From the NCBI GenBank assembly GCA_018398585.1, contig JAGTTD010000001.1, positions 32,067,438-32,131,437 on the forward strand: a stretch of DNA of 64,000 nucleotides. Reading direction: 5' to 3'. The notes beneath the pieces are model-generated. The model had not been told where the DNA came from. It worked only from the letters and a program-made list of their open reading frames with translations, and did not search any database. Position 1 is the first letter of the stretch. Each line of letters begins with the position of its first letter. Made by a program: the position numbers and the translations under genes. Shown one piece after another: positions 25,016-35,658 of this stretch. The DNA is from Simmondsia chinensis. Its lineage: Eukaryota > Streptophyta > Magnoliopsida > Caryophyllales > Simmondsiaceae.

Positions 25016-25249
25016 CTAGACATAGATCTCCATCCTTGTTCAAATCTATGTTTCTATAAAATATATATGTATTAGTGGAACTCCATTTAAAATTACAAAA
25101 TGACTCGAATATAGTAACTTTTGGATTTTATTAATCAAGCCTGGAAATAACCCATTAAGATAATATTAAATTACACACACCAAAGTGATATTATTCTGTT
25201 ACAAGTAAAGCAAACTTTAGTACAAAAACATAACTAAAAGACAAAAACT

Positions 25250-26257
25250 TTAGTCTAGTATAACATTTCTATCGCCTATCAGATTATCAATTCTGCCACT
25301 AGCATCCTCAAAAAAATCAGAAACATCAAGGTGTGTCATATCAAGTAGAGAATGATCTTCAGCGAAATTTGTTTCTGGGAGCTTTTCTTTTCCTTTCAAT
25401 GATGCTTGATATAGCTTCACTAGATGTTCAAGCATACGACAGTTACGTGACCAGTGACCTTTTGTGCCACGATAGTAACAACTTGTTTCAACGTCTTTTG
25501 ATGAATTTTGCTTATAGGTTTTCTCCCCTTTATTTTTCTCTTCATTGTTGCCAGACCTCTTAATTTTTGGTCCATTTTGATTACCTCGTCTACGGCCACG
25601 TCCGTGACCACGACTACGGCCATGGTTATATGTATCATTTTCATGGGATGTAGCATGCACTTCTGGGAATGGCTTTGACCCAGTTGGTCGTGACTGATGA
25701 TTTTTCATTAACAATTCATTGTTTTGTTCAGCAACAAGACGACATGAAATTAACTTTGAGTATTTTTTAAAATTTCACTCTCGATATTGCTGCTGCAGGA
25801 GCATATTCGAGACATGAAAAGTAGAGAACCTTCCCTCTAATATATCCTCCTCAGTAATATTTTTTTTTCCACATAAAGTCAGTCGGGAGGTAATACTAAA
25901 CACTGCAGAGTTATACTCGCTGATAGTTTTAAAATCCTACAACCGCAGTTGAATCCATTCATAGCAAGCTTTGGGGAGGACCACATATTTTTGGTGATCA
26001 AACCTCTCCTTTAAATTAAACCAAAGGATAAGCAGGTCCTTTGCAGTAAGATATTCGGCTTTCAATCCTTCATGGATATGATGCCTGAGAAATATCATTG
26101 CTTTTGCGCGATCGTATAGGGATGCGCTATTACCCTTTTTAATCGTATCTCTGAAATTCATAGCATCAAGGTGAATCTCAACATCAAGGGTCCAAGGCAA
26201 ATAATTTTTGCCACTTATGTCAAGAGCAGTAAACTCAAGCTTTGTTAGATTAGCCAT
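25250..26257 (-). pseudogene. gag: copia gag remnant (element B)
   Basis: Starts MANLTKLEFTALDISGKNYL at 26257, a common plant copia gag start. LKAEYLTAKDLLILWFNLKERF follows. The frame breaks near 25937. The second part holds a damaged zinc knuckle, CYYRGTKGHWSRNC, in which the second Cys is replaced. Confidence 0.85.
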
Positions 26258-26347
26258 TAAAAATTACAAAGGTTAGGGGGGGGGAAAAAAAACTTTCCCT
26301 CAAGCTTATGATAATCCTTAGCTGGCTAGGGACTCGTACTGATAACA

Positions 26348-26572
26348 TGTTGTAAAACTAGGGACAAATTATACTCTATAGGAAGCGAATAAAAAGACAA
26401 ACCCGGATATACTTGAAGAAAAATAGCAAGTATTTTGTATGAGAACTAGAGAACCGAAAAATAATTCTCTCAATATGATATTATATTTTCTCAATTCTCA
26501 CAATGCTTCTTTCTCTTTTTCTCTTGCTTTTGTTTCTTTTTTATTTTTGCTGTGTGTTGTTTGTGCTGCACC
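26348..26572 (-). mobile_element. 5' LTR of copia element B, truncated
   Basis: It matches the 3' LTR from the TGTTGTAAAACTAGGG end as far as about 26572, then diverges into a GCTGCT/ACTAAT microsatellite (26573-26635). The LTR start and any target duplication on this side are lost. Confidence 0.8.
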
Positions 26573-26656
26573 TTCGCGGCGGCTGCTGCTGCTGCTACTA
26601 ATACTAATACTAATAATAATAATCTACTACTCAAATAACCTAACTATATATATAAA

Positions 26657-26682
26657 CTAGTGTTATCCCGTGCGATGCACGG
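26657..26682 (-). mobile_element. Helitron-like 3' terminus
   Basis: Minus strand: a perfect hairpin CCGTGC-ATC-GCACGG (26668-26682), seven bases, then CTAG (26657-26660) followed by T. A short hairpin plus CTRR end inserted before T is the hallmark of Helitron 3' ends. No helicase gene or matching TC-type 5' end was found, so this is probably a short non-autonomous copy or fragment. Confidence 0.5.
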
Positions 26683-27699
26683 AGGATATTTATATTTTAA
26701 AATATAATTTATATATAATCACATTGGAATTTTATTGAATTTTATCAAAGATATAACATTATATACTTTTCAAAATTACACAGTAAAGATATTGAGTTTC
26801 TTATTTTTTCTTTCCTATAACCTCGAATATTAAATAACCTTCTCTTAAAATTGCTTAGGTTGGAGTTTAGATACTTTTGGTGATATCTCTTTAGAATTGC
26901 TTGGATTGAGGTTTAGAGGCTTTTGGGGGTCGGGGTACTTAGTAATAATGTATAGAAGATGAGTTAAAGTTGCTGATCAACCCAAATTCAAATTCAAATC
27001 AGTTTCAAAAATCCTGACCCAAACCCTTTTTCTGTATCATATCCATGTTGTACTAACATGACGCGTGTTTGACTGATACTCAAACATGACGCCGACAACA
27101 ATTTGTGCAAATGAAGGAATTTAGTTTTATTTATATTTAATTATATTTAGGAAGATAAGAATTCAATATGATTATTATTTTTTTTTTGACACGACTGACC
27201 ATAAGATGGTGTTCGCTTCTCTTCATATTTTGGGCGCCTTTTTTGTTCGAATCTTTTGGTTGTGTGCGTTTGGAAGACTTTTTGTCCATCCTGCAAATTC
27301 CCCTTGATATGATGCTGAGCAATAACTAAGTTATATAAAGATGAATATGATATGGTCAAGAGCTGTATGTGAACAAGCTGTCTCTAGGAAAATGTAATCT
27401 GCAGTACATAGGACGTAACATCTAACACATAACTTGGTGGCGAGCGCACCCTTAAGCAATGGTGGAGCTGAAGAGAAATGAAAACCCTATGAAACTTTCA
27501 TTACAACTCAAGACAATTTATTGTTAAATTTCACCGGGTTTTTTTGGCCCGACCTGCAAAGTTGAAACAAACAAGGTTCATATATAAACTCAAGTGGGGT
27601 TCTATCCTAATACCAATTGGCTATAGTTGGAGTTAAATATTAGGCTTATATGTTAGTCTCTTCTTTCCTACAACTTCTATATGAGATTTTAACAACACA
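26683..27699. other. No gene seen
   Basis: AT-rich DNA, possibly the body of the Helitron-like element whose 3' end is at 26657. ACTTTCATTACAACTCAAGA (near 27495) recurs diverged near 30820, so the 27700-30780 block may sit inside a larger repeat. Confidence 0.4.
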
Positions 27700-29760
27700 T
27701 CGAACAACAATGAGTTTAGCTACTGGAACAAAAGTATCGTAATAATCAATACCTTCCACTTTAGTGTACCCCCTCTGCAGCCAACCGAGCCTTATAACTC
27801 TCAATAGATGCATCATGCTTGTATCGCCTTCTTCCCCCCGGCAAGTATTCTAAAGTCCATGTCTTATTCTGTTCTAGGGCTTCGATTTCTCTTTTCATTG
27901 CTTCCCTCAAATGTTCACATTGAGGTGCTTGTGAGAATGTCTTTAGCTCATCACAAGAAGTGATGGCTCCAAGGAAAGCCAAGTGAGCAAAAGAAAAATG
28001 TGCATTAGACATAAAATGTGAAAAAGGATATGCTATACCTGAGTTAGGCGAAAGAGCAGAGGCACGACTACGGGCCATAAATGGTGGAACATCACAAATG
28101 TAATTCCGATATTGGGTGGGCATACACCAAACCTCGAGCTCCTCTTCTTGTGCGCTGACCTTCGGAACCCGAGATCCCAATCCATTATTCTCTTGAGGTG
28201 TTTGGTTCTCTGTTACTCTAGTACCCAAGTTGTCATTTAAATCACTATTACCCAGGCTTTCATCTAAAACATCAAAATCATTATTGACGAAAACCACCGG
28301 CTCTATTGCCGGCATTTCCTCCTCCTGCCGAATACCACCATCGTTGGGGTCATCTTTCAACAGCCTTATCTTGGTTGTCAGGGCACCAACGTCGCTGGAC
28401 ATTCCTAGTAGCATGGGCTCTGTCCCAACCAGGCCGCTTGATTGTGAACTCTCACTTATTTCTCAAGATAATAAGGAAAGCAATTTTCACCAAATATGAC
28501 ATCTCGGAAGATAATGATATGCTGATCATTAAGACTGTAAACTGTATACCGCTTTTTACTATGTTGGTAGCCAATAAATGCACAACGGCTGGCCCGGCTT
28601 CCAAATTTGTCCTTAGTGTGATATTTTACTTGAACATAATATAAACTTCCAAATACTTGTAAATGAATTATAACTAGGGGGTTTTCCCAAACAATACTTC
28701 ATACGGACTCCTATTTGAAAAAAATAGGAGTTGGAGTCAAATTTATTAGGTATGTTGTTAGAACACATTTCTCCCAAATTTGATGGAAAGCCCGACTTGG
28801 AATTGAAGAGCGTGCCCAACCTCAACAACTTGTCGGTGTTTTCTCTCCACCACACTGTTTCTTGCAGTGTATCATTAGATGACGTCTGAAATTGAATCCC
28901 ATGTTTGTTGTAGTACTCTAACAAAGGTCTATACCGAAACTCCTATCCATTATCATCCGCACCTGTTTAACCTGCATCCCAAACTAAGTTTTCACCATGT
29001 TACAAAAATACACAAGTAGTTGGTGAGCATGTGATTTCTCGCTCATCAATCATACCCAAGTAGATATACTATGATAATCAACTATAGTTAAAAAAAGTAG
29101 TGCATACAATGAAGGAAGTTGTTCGATAAGGTCCCCAAATATCACAATGTATTAAATCAAAACTTGAACTAGTTATATTAACGGATTTCAAAAAGGTGAG
29201 CGGGTCAATTTGGTCACTCACAATATCCAATTGACTAGGAAAAGACAAACTAGAAAAACCTAAAAGTCTAGAAAACTAAACATGCCCTGACTTCCTGTGG
29301 CACAACATTGCCCCTTTACATGTTCAAGTTTTAATTGCCACTGGAACCTTAGACCAAGGTTCGAAATAATGCAAATCATCTCATTGCCTACCCACTCCAA
29401 TTGGCTTCCTCAAGTTTAGGTCCTATATCACACAAAAATCAGGGAAAAAGATTAACGCACAATTTGTCCTGAGTTAATTGCTCCCTGACATTAAACAACA
29501 ATAGAAAGCCGAAACATCGACAACAATAGTAAAAGGCAACTAAGCTAATAGAGAGAGGTTTCCGATGTGCGAAACTCAAAGACTAGTGTTGTCATGTAAT
29601 CTAACGAGCTTAATACCTATATTGTCACAAACATCACTCGTAACATGTTGTGAAGACGTTATATGATCTGAAGCCCCCACTATCAATGATCCAAATATCA
29701 TTCGAAATAGAAGACTAGCCTGTTAATTCATTAGGAACAAGAACCATCCTCGGGTTACCC
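27700..29760 (-). pseudogene. pol: Copia protease-integrase-RT fragment
   Basis: Minus-strand remnants run from a protease/gag-pre-integrase part (about 29300-29760) through integrase (CDIWGPYRT near 29120; YNKHGIQFQTS and the following DDE region, 28650-28920, the latter heavily mutated) to the RT start. The RT part includes KREIEALEQNKTWTLEYLP (about 27840-27900) and then GIDYYDTFVPVAKL after a frame change near 27760. RT motifs beyond, RNase H and LTRs are absent. The frame 27761-28414 is the longest piece. It is a truncated copia copy. Confidence 0.8.
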
Positions 29761-29828
29761 GAAGAATGAAGATAAAACAGAAACCGAGCATCATTAAGAA
29801 AGAGATTAAACATCAAAGAAACTTATTA

Positions 29829-30777
29829 GGCCCTGTTTGACACATGGAATTGGAACTGGACTATGGAATTGCAAATCCAATTCCAATTTTGATGGAATTG
29901 AAATTGTATTGTTTGGTTCATCAAAGGAATTCGAGTCGGAATTGTAATTACAGAATGATTCGAATCATCAAGGGTTTTCGATTAATTGAGTTAGAGTATT
30001 TCGAGTTTTAAATAAATTACGATAGGATTTTGGTTGGATTATGGTTGGAGTGATTCACTTTGAGTTCCAGTTATTCTATTTTTGAGTTAAATTGGATCAA
30101 GTATCGCATCAGATTATTTGGTGTTCAAGTTACCTCGGATTTTAGTTAATTGGGTTAGGTCTTTTTGGGATTCAGGCTAGTTATGATCTGGCTTCAGTTC
30201 ATTTTTAGGTCATTTCGAGCTTGAGTCATCTTAGTTTCGGGACAAATTAGTTGTATCATTACAAATTTCGAGTCATCTTCGGCTGAATTTGAGATGGGTC
30301 AAGTCATTTTGGGCATGGGTCATATTACGTTTCGGGTCAATTTTGTTGGGTCATTTCCACTTCGGCTCTGCTTGTTTACATCACATTCAAGTCGAGAAGT
30401 TTCTTTTTTTTTTTTTAATTTGAGTCTTCTCAAGTTTCGGGGGGTCACTTCGGACTTTGAACTCAAGTCATTTGAGTTGGGTGATTTCGAGGTTTGGGTC
30501 AAATTTTAAGTTGTGTTTAAGTCTTTAGATTTTGAATCATCTTAGGTTTGAGTAAATCAAGTGTGGTCATTTGGGGTTTTAGGTTAATGAAGTTAATATG
30601 GAATTGCAATTCCTTACCCCCACCCAAAGGAATTGAAAAGTGTGATTTTAATTTAAAATCTAATTCCATGAAATTGGGCATTGGAATTGTAATTCCAATT
30701 TCAGTAGGGAACCAAACAACAAAATTGGAATTATGGGCCCCAATTCCAGCCTCCGAATTCATGATCCAAACACAACC
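29829..30777. mobile_element. PIF/Harbinger-like MITE, 949 bp
   Basis: The ends GGCCCTGTTTGAC and, inverted, GGTTGTGTTTGGAT are flanked by TTA on both sides (29826-29828 and 30778-30780), the target of PIF/Harbinger elements. Inverted similarity continues inward through TGGAATTGCAA-type sequence. The centre (29990-30540) is a degenerate array of GGGTCATTTCGAG-like units. There is no transposase. Confidence 0.7.
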
Positions 30778-30780
30778 TTA

Positions 30781-31257
30781 GAGAATTTAGATGATGAGAT
30801 CCTGCTTTAAATGATGTAAACTTTCATTACAATTGAAGACAATTTATAAAACAAGTAGAATGCCAAAAGTCATCTAGGATTCTAGCTGATCATCAATGGT
30901 CATTCATGTATATATGACCAGTTATGGAAGAGGAAAAATGGGCCTTCATTATGCTACTAATTACATCCTAATTTCCCAGTTTAAATGCTAGTAAATTACA
31001 TCATTTAAATGACTAGAAATCTCATAGTAATTGCAAGAAAATATCAAATAGAAAATACAAAATGCATTATATTGCAACAGGAGCAACAAACGCAAGGAAC
31101 CAGAAGTGTTGGAGTAGGTTAATAGTCCAGTGAGACGCTAGACTCAAAGTCTTAAGAGATGTGGGCAAGGCAGCAGCAGATGGTGGTAAAGAAACGACTA
31201 TTTTTTGGAAACTTGGAAACCTAGAAACAAAGAAGAATAAGAAGGTGGACAAACAGT
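30781..31257. other. No gene seen
   Basis: AT-rich intronic DNA; no recognisable motif apart from the short similarity to 27495 noted at 26683-27699. Confidence 0.4.
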
Positions 31258-31260
31258 GAT

Positions 31261-31434
31261 GTGAGATTCGAGAAATTGCATACTCTGTTCATTGATAATC
31301 ACCCAAGATCAGTGAAGGTGAACTGGATTCGCAGAGAATTTCAAGGATTTGGTATGGTGGTTGATGTATTCATATCTTGGAAAGCAAGTGCCTCTATAAA
31401 GAGCTTATCGGAAATTTTTTTTTTTTTTTTTTTT
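31261..31434 (+). pseudogene. LINE ORF1-type RRM fragment followed by poly-T
   Basis: The frame from 31261 reads TLFIDNHPRSVKVNWIRREF and GMVVDVFISWKAS, which resembles the RRM-like domain at the start of plant LINE ORF1 proteins (FVDNLP...VVDVFI pattern). It is cut off by a 20-base T run (31415-31434). No other LINE part follows, so this is a short remnant. Confidence 0.5.
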
Positions 31435-31716
31435 AATGTAAAGAGGTGAGCTTTTGATTTATATAGATACAAATACTAGGGAGAGGGAATAGAGGTATCT
31501 AGGAAAAGAATGCGTCTAGAATACAAGGCCATAGATTATTTGGTTGATTAGGCTAAATACAAGAGGAGCACCAAGGAACCGGATTTGTTAGCGCAAAATG
31601 TGAGGAACCATCTACAACTTACATATGGTTTAAATGACTACCCCTAGAAAGGGCATAAAGGAAAGTTCTAGCAGAATTATTGTGATTCCCCTCCCATTCA
31701 AGGAGCCTAGTGGATG

Positions 31717-32103
31717 TGTTATGATTCTAGAATATAGGAAGTGATTAGTAGCATAAGTCAATAATGATCTTGTAATGGTTGGTATATGGTGTTGGCGGTT
31801 AGTTTAGTTAGTTGAAGTCAAGGTAGGCAGTTAATTGGTCAATATTGGTGGCTGATGTGTGTATCGGTTAGAGCTAGGTGTCCATGTGCATTGTATCCTT
31901 CTTTAGCCGCCATTAGCATAGCCTAGTATAAGTACTTGAGTCTTGCATTGTAATTCATAACTTTGATGAATGAAATATCTTTTGATATTATTCTCTCTCT
32001 TATCGAGCTCTCTCTCTATTTTCTCATCTCCAATTCACTTCTCTTCTCATCTAAACTCTCATCTATCCTCGGTTATGATTTGAGATTTATTCTCGATCAT
32101 AAC
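31717..32103 (+). mobile_element. 5' LTR of element I
   Basis: It is closely similar to 42469-42835 throughout, including GATGAATGAAATATCTTTTG. The last base is separated from it by the element II insertion. Confidence 0.9.
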
Positions 32104-32592
32104 TGTTAGGAAAATGTCTCAAAATTACTTGGTATTTTAAGAAGAGAAGCCGTGAGGAGGCCGATCGATCGGGGTGGAGCTCGACCGATCAGGAAAGTTA
32201 CGTAAAAGGACTCCTGCAGTGAGCGAGCCGATCGATCGGTGAAGTACCGATGGATCGGGACCCCCTCGATCGATCGGGAAGCGCGTTTTTCCAGCTCTAT
32301 AAATACACACGTAGGGTTACGTCACAATGCATCCAATTCATACGTGAGGTATCCTTCCCCCAGCAGCGCCGCCAAATAAAATTGAGTGTGAGAGAGATAT
32401 TGTAATTCTTCTTTTGATTCAATAATAAAAGCTCCAATCTTCGCCCGTGGTTTTCACCCCTTTCGATTGTAAAGGGGTTTCCACGTAAATCATTGTGTCG
32501 TTTGTTTCTTGTCTATTTTAGTCCATTTATTTCTCAATTTGTCGTGGTATTTGATTCGATTGCATACTGGGAGAATTGTTTATTTCCGCAAA
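32104..32592 (+). mobile_element. 5' LTR of copia element II
   Basis: It carries several GATCGATCGG palindromes between about 32160 and 32275, a TATAAATA box at 32298-32305, and AATAAAAG near 32423. Terminal CAAA replaces the CACA seen in the 3' LTR. Confidence 0.9.
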
Positions 32593-32628
32593 AATTGGTA
32601 TCAGAGCCTGGTTCTTCGAATTGGTAGA

Positions 32629-33402
32629 ATGGCATCAGGTATTAAGACCGAGGTAGAGAAGTTCAATGGTCAGGGAAGCTTCAGCTTATGGCAAGTCCGT
32701 GTGAAAGGACTCCTTACTCAGAACGGCTTGAAGAAAGCACTGGAGGGGAAAGATAAGAAACCTGAGAGTATGACCAAGGCACAATGGGAATAGATGGATG
32801 ATAAGGCTCTCACGGCGATTCAGATGTGTTTAGCTGATGATGTTCTGTCAGAGGTTTTGGAGATGGAAACCGCAAAGGAGTTATGGGAGAAATTATTAGA
32901 CATGTTTTGCCACAAGTTAGTCTCTAACAAACTCGCAGTGAAGCGAAGGTTATTCCCTTTCCGTATGACAGAAGGTACATCTCTTAAAAACCATCTTAGC
33001 AAGTTTTCCTCTATTATACAAGAATTAAAGGAATTGGATGATGTCCCTAAGGACGAGGATCAAGCTATGTTATTACTGTGTTCGCTCTCTAATTCGTATA
33101 AGGGCTTCGTAGAAAGCATGATATACGGGGGTAGGCCGACCATTACTATTGATGAGGTGAAAAGAAACCTTGTGAGTAAAGAACGGGTAGATAGAGAGTT
33201 ATTTGACTCGGTTAATGACTCAGGTAGTGGTTTGCATGTGAGAGGTAGACTAGAACATAGGGGATCCAATGGTGGGAGAAAGTCTAGGTCTAAATCTAGA
33301 CATAAAAACCTGTCGTGCCATTACTGTCACAAGAAAGGGCACATAAAGAAAGACTGTTACAAGTACAAAAATAAATTGAAAGAGGGTAACAGGGGTGACT
33401 AG
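32629..33402 (+). pseudogene. gag: copia gag (element II), one early stop
   Basis: ATG 32629 starts MASGIKTEVEKFNGQGSFSLW, a standard plant copia gag. TAG at 32791-32793 interrupts it. The UBN2-type core (KELWEKLLDMF, SLKNHLSKFSSIIQEL, LLCSLSNSYKGFVESM) and an intact CCHC knuckle CHYCHKKGHIKKDC (about 33316-33357) follow. A stop at 33400-33402 separates it from the protease in the same frame. Only these two stops block an otherwise complete gag. Confidence 0.92.
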
Positions 33403-34768
33403 GGCAAAGATAAGTCCGCTAAGGCTAGTCTTGTAGAGGATTATAGTGATGGGGAGTTTCTATTAGTTGCTGATTCTCAATCCAGGCCCAAGGATAAGTG
33501 GGTCATGGATTCGGGTTGTTCATATCACATTACTCCAAATAGAGACTGGTTTTCCACGTATAAGTCTATACAGGTTGGAGTTGTCTTGATGGGTAACGAT
33601 GTTGCTTGTAAGGTAGTGGGGATTGGGACAATCCGTGTGAGAATGTTTGATGGGGCTATTAGAACTTTGAGTGATGTACGTCACGTCCCGGAGTTAAAGA
33701 AGAACTTGATTTCTCTAGGTACCCTTGGGTCTAGTGGGTATAAGTACACTGCTGAAGGTGGAGTCATGCGGGTCAATAAGGGTGCTTTAGTTGTGATGAA
33801 AGGGAATAGGGTTGGTACTTTGTATGAGCTTACAGGTACTACCGTGACAGGTTCAGTTGCTGTTTCCACATCTGCTATGACAGATGCAGAGGTCACAAGA
33901 CTGTGGCACATGAGAATGGGTCACATTGGTGATAAGGCATTATCTGAGCTGAGTAAAAGGGGACTGCTTCGTGGTCAGGCAACAGGACTGAAGGAATTCT
34001 ATGAGCACTGTGCGTATGGGAAGCAGAAAAGAGTCAGCTTCAAGTCAGCAGTGCATCAGACAAAGGGAACGTTGGATTACATACATTCTGATCTGTGGGG
34101 ACCTTCCAGAGTGGCTTCTAAAGGTGGGTCCAGGAATCTTCTAACGTTTACTGATGATTATTCACGTAAAGTTTGGATCTATTTTCTGAAACAGAAAAAT
34201 GAAGTGTATGATATCTTCAAGAAATGGAAGATTTTGCTTAAAAAAAAAAGTCAGGGAAGCCGATAAAGAGGTTGAGGATTGATAATGGTCTTGAGTTTGT
34301 TGAAGGTGACGTCACTCGATTTTGTGAAGATCAGGGTATGGTCAGACACAGGACATGTATAGGTTTACCTCGGCAAAATGGAGTGGCTAAAAGATTGAAC
34401 AGGACGTTACTTGAGAAGGCTCGATGTATGCTTTCAAATGCAGGCTTGAAAAGAGAATGGGGGGCAGAAGCAGTTAGCGTGGCTTGCTATCTTGTGAACA
34501 AGACACCGTATTCTTCATTACAGATGAAGACACCCGAGGAGGTATGGTCTGGTTCTACTTCTGATTATTCTCAGATTAAAGTATTTGGTTGTCCTGCATA
34601 TGCATATGTTAATGATGGAAAGTTGGAGCCTAGGGCCAAGAAATGCATCTTTCTTGGTTATTTGTCAGTTGTGAAGGGATATAGATTGTGGGATCCCAGT
34701 GCTCAGAAGTTTCTGACTAGTAGAGATGTTACCTTTGATGAGTCTGCTCTGCTACATCCGCAACACAC
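33403..34768 (+). pseudogene. pol: copia protease and integrase (element II)
   Basis: The protease motif VMDSGCSYHITP starts at about 33502. Integrase has LWHMRMGHIG and a zinc pair reduced to one Cys (YEHCAYGK, where the family has CEHC), then HSDLWGP, FTDDYS, IDNGLEF and QNGVAKRLNR. In the last motif the catalytic Glu is replaced by Lys (codon 34389-34391). A frameshift lies in the A-rich run near 34241-34270. The region is cut at 34768 by element III, and RT resumes after 38076. This copy could not integrate by its own enzyme. Confidence 0.9.
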
Positions 34769-35227
34769 TGTTACAAACCTAAATTCCAAGACTTGAGTTT
34801 AAATTGGCATTTGGGCGGGAAATTCTTTTCGCGGTAAAATCTGTTAAGGCTTGCTGTTGTTCTGTGCTGCTGCGTGACTGGTTGCTGTTGCCTGCTGCTG
34901 TTGCTTGCTGTTTTTGGCGCCAATAATAATAATAATTCAAATATTAATTAGTTAGACTATATTCTAGATTGTTCTTAGTGGCTTGGCTTGCTTAGATTGT
35001 TATAAATAAGTGAAGGATGTAATGGTTCAAGCATTCAATGAAAAGTAATCTGAAATATCAATCTCATTTGAGATTAAACTCTCTTTCTCATCTCCTTTTC
35101 CCTTCTTTCTCTCATCTAACTCTAAACTCTACTTTCTCATCTCAATTTCAATTCTTTCTCATCTCATATTCTCAATCTATCCAAATTATACTTAGTTTAC
35201 GCTTGTGGTTCAAGCCCGAGCGTAACA
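34769..35227 (+). mobile_element. 5' LTR of element III
   Basis: TATAAATA box at 35001-35008. A CT-rich 3' part (TCTCATCTCC repeats) precedes the primer site. A CTGCTG-rich stretch near 34880-34905 is about ten bases longer than in the 3' LTR. Confidence 0.92.
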
Positions 35228-35658
35228 ATTGGTATCAGAGCCTCGATTCGATCGAGTGCGTAATCAAATTTTAAAAATAAAAAAAAAATAAAAATAAAAA
35301 TTTTCAGAAACTCAATGCAGTGCTGAAGTGGAGCTCCGGTGCTGATTTAATTCAAAATCTTGCAGTTCAGTTCAATTAATTGAAGATCATCTGTGATTGA
35401 ATCTTGTTCTGCAGAATTTGGATCGAACTGATCAAGAAATTCAGTTCAACATAAGGTCTAGCAGTTCCAAATTGTAGAAGAACATATTGCAGTGAATTGA
35501 GTTGATTTTGTTCAGCAAAATTAGATCAATATTCAGCTCATTCAAACTAACAGCTCGAAGTAACCTGATCAAGATCAATCCGATCAGATTTTTTTTGCAA
35601 AAGCAGAACATCAGTTTATCAAAACAGCTTGATCAATTTTCGATTGTGAAGTTCAAGA

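Larger units (their letters stand above)
20876..26572 (-). mobile_element. Copia retrotransposon B, antisense in the intron
   Basis: On the minus strand: 5' LTR (26348-26572, its far end lost), primer site TGTTATCAGTACGAG directly beside it, gag, pol in copia order, purine-rich tract AAATGGGGAA, and 3' LTR (20876-21348). The LTRs share long stretches such as the block around GAACTAGAGAACCGAAAAA. Many stops and frameshifts are present, so it is a dead copy. Confidence 0.9.

Noticed and set aside
32594..32610. TTGGTATCAGAGCC as part of a tRNA gene
   Set aside because: It is a retroelement primer-binding site; no cloverleaf surrounds it. The same holds at 35229, 40454 and 63983.
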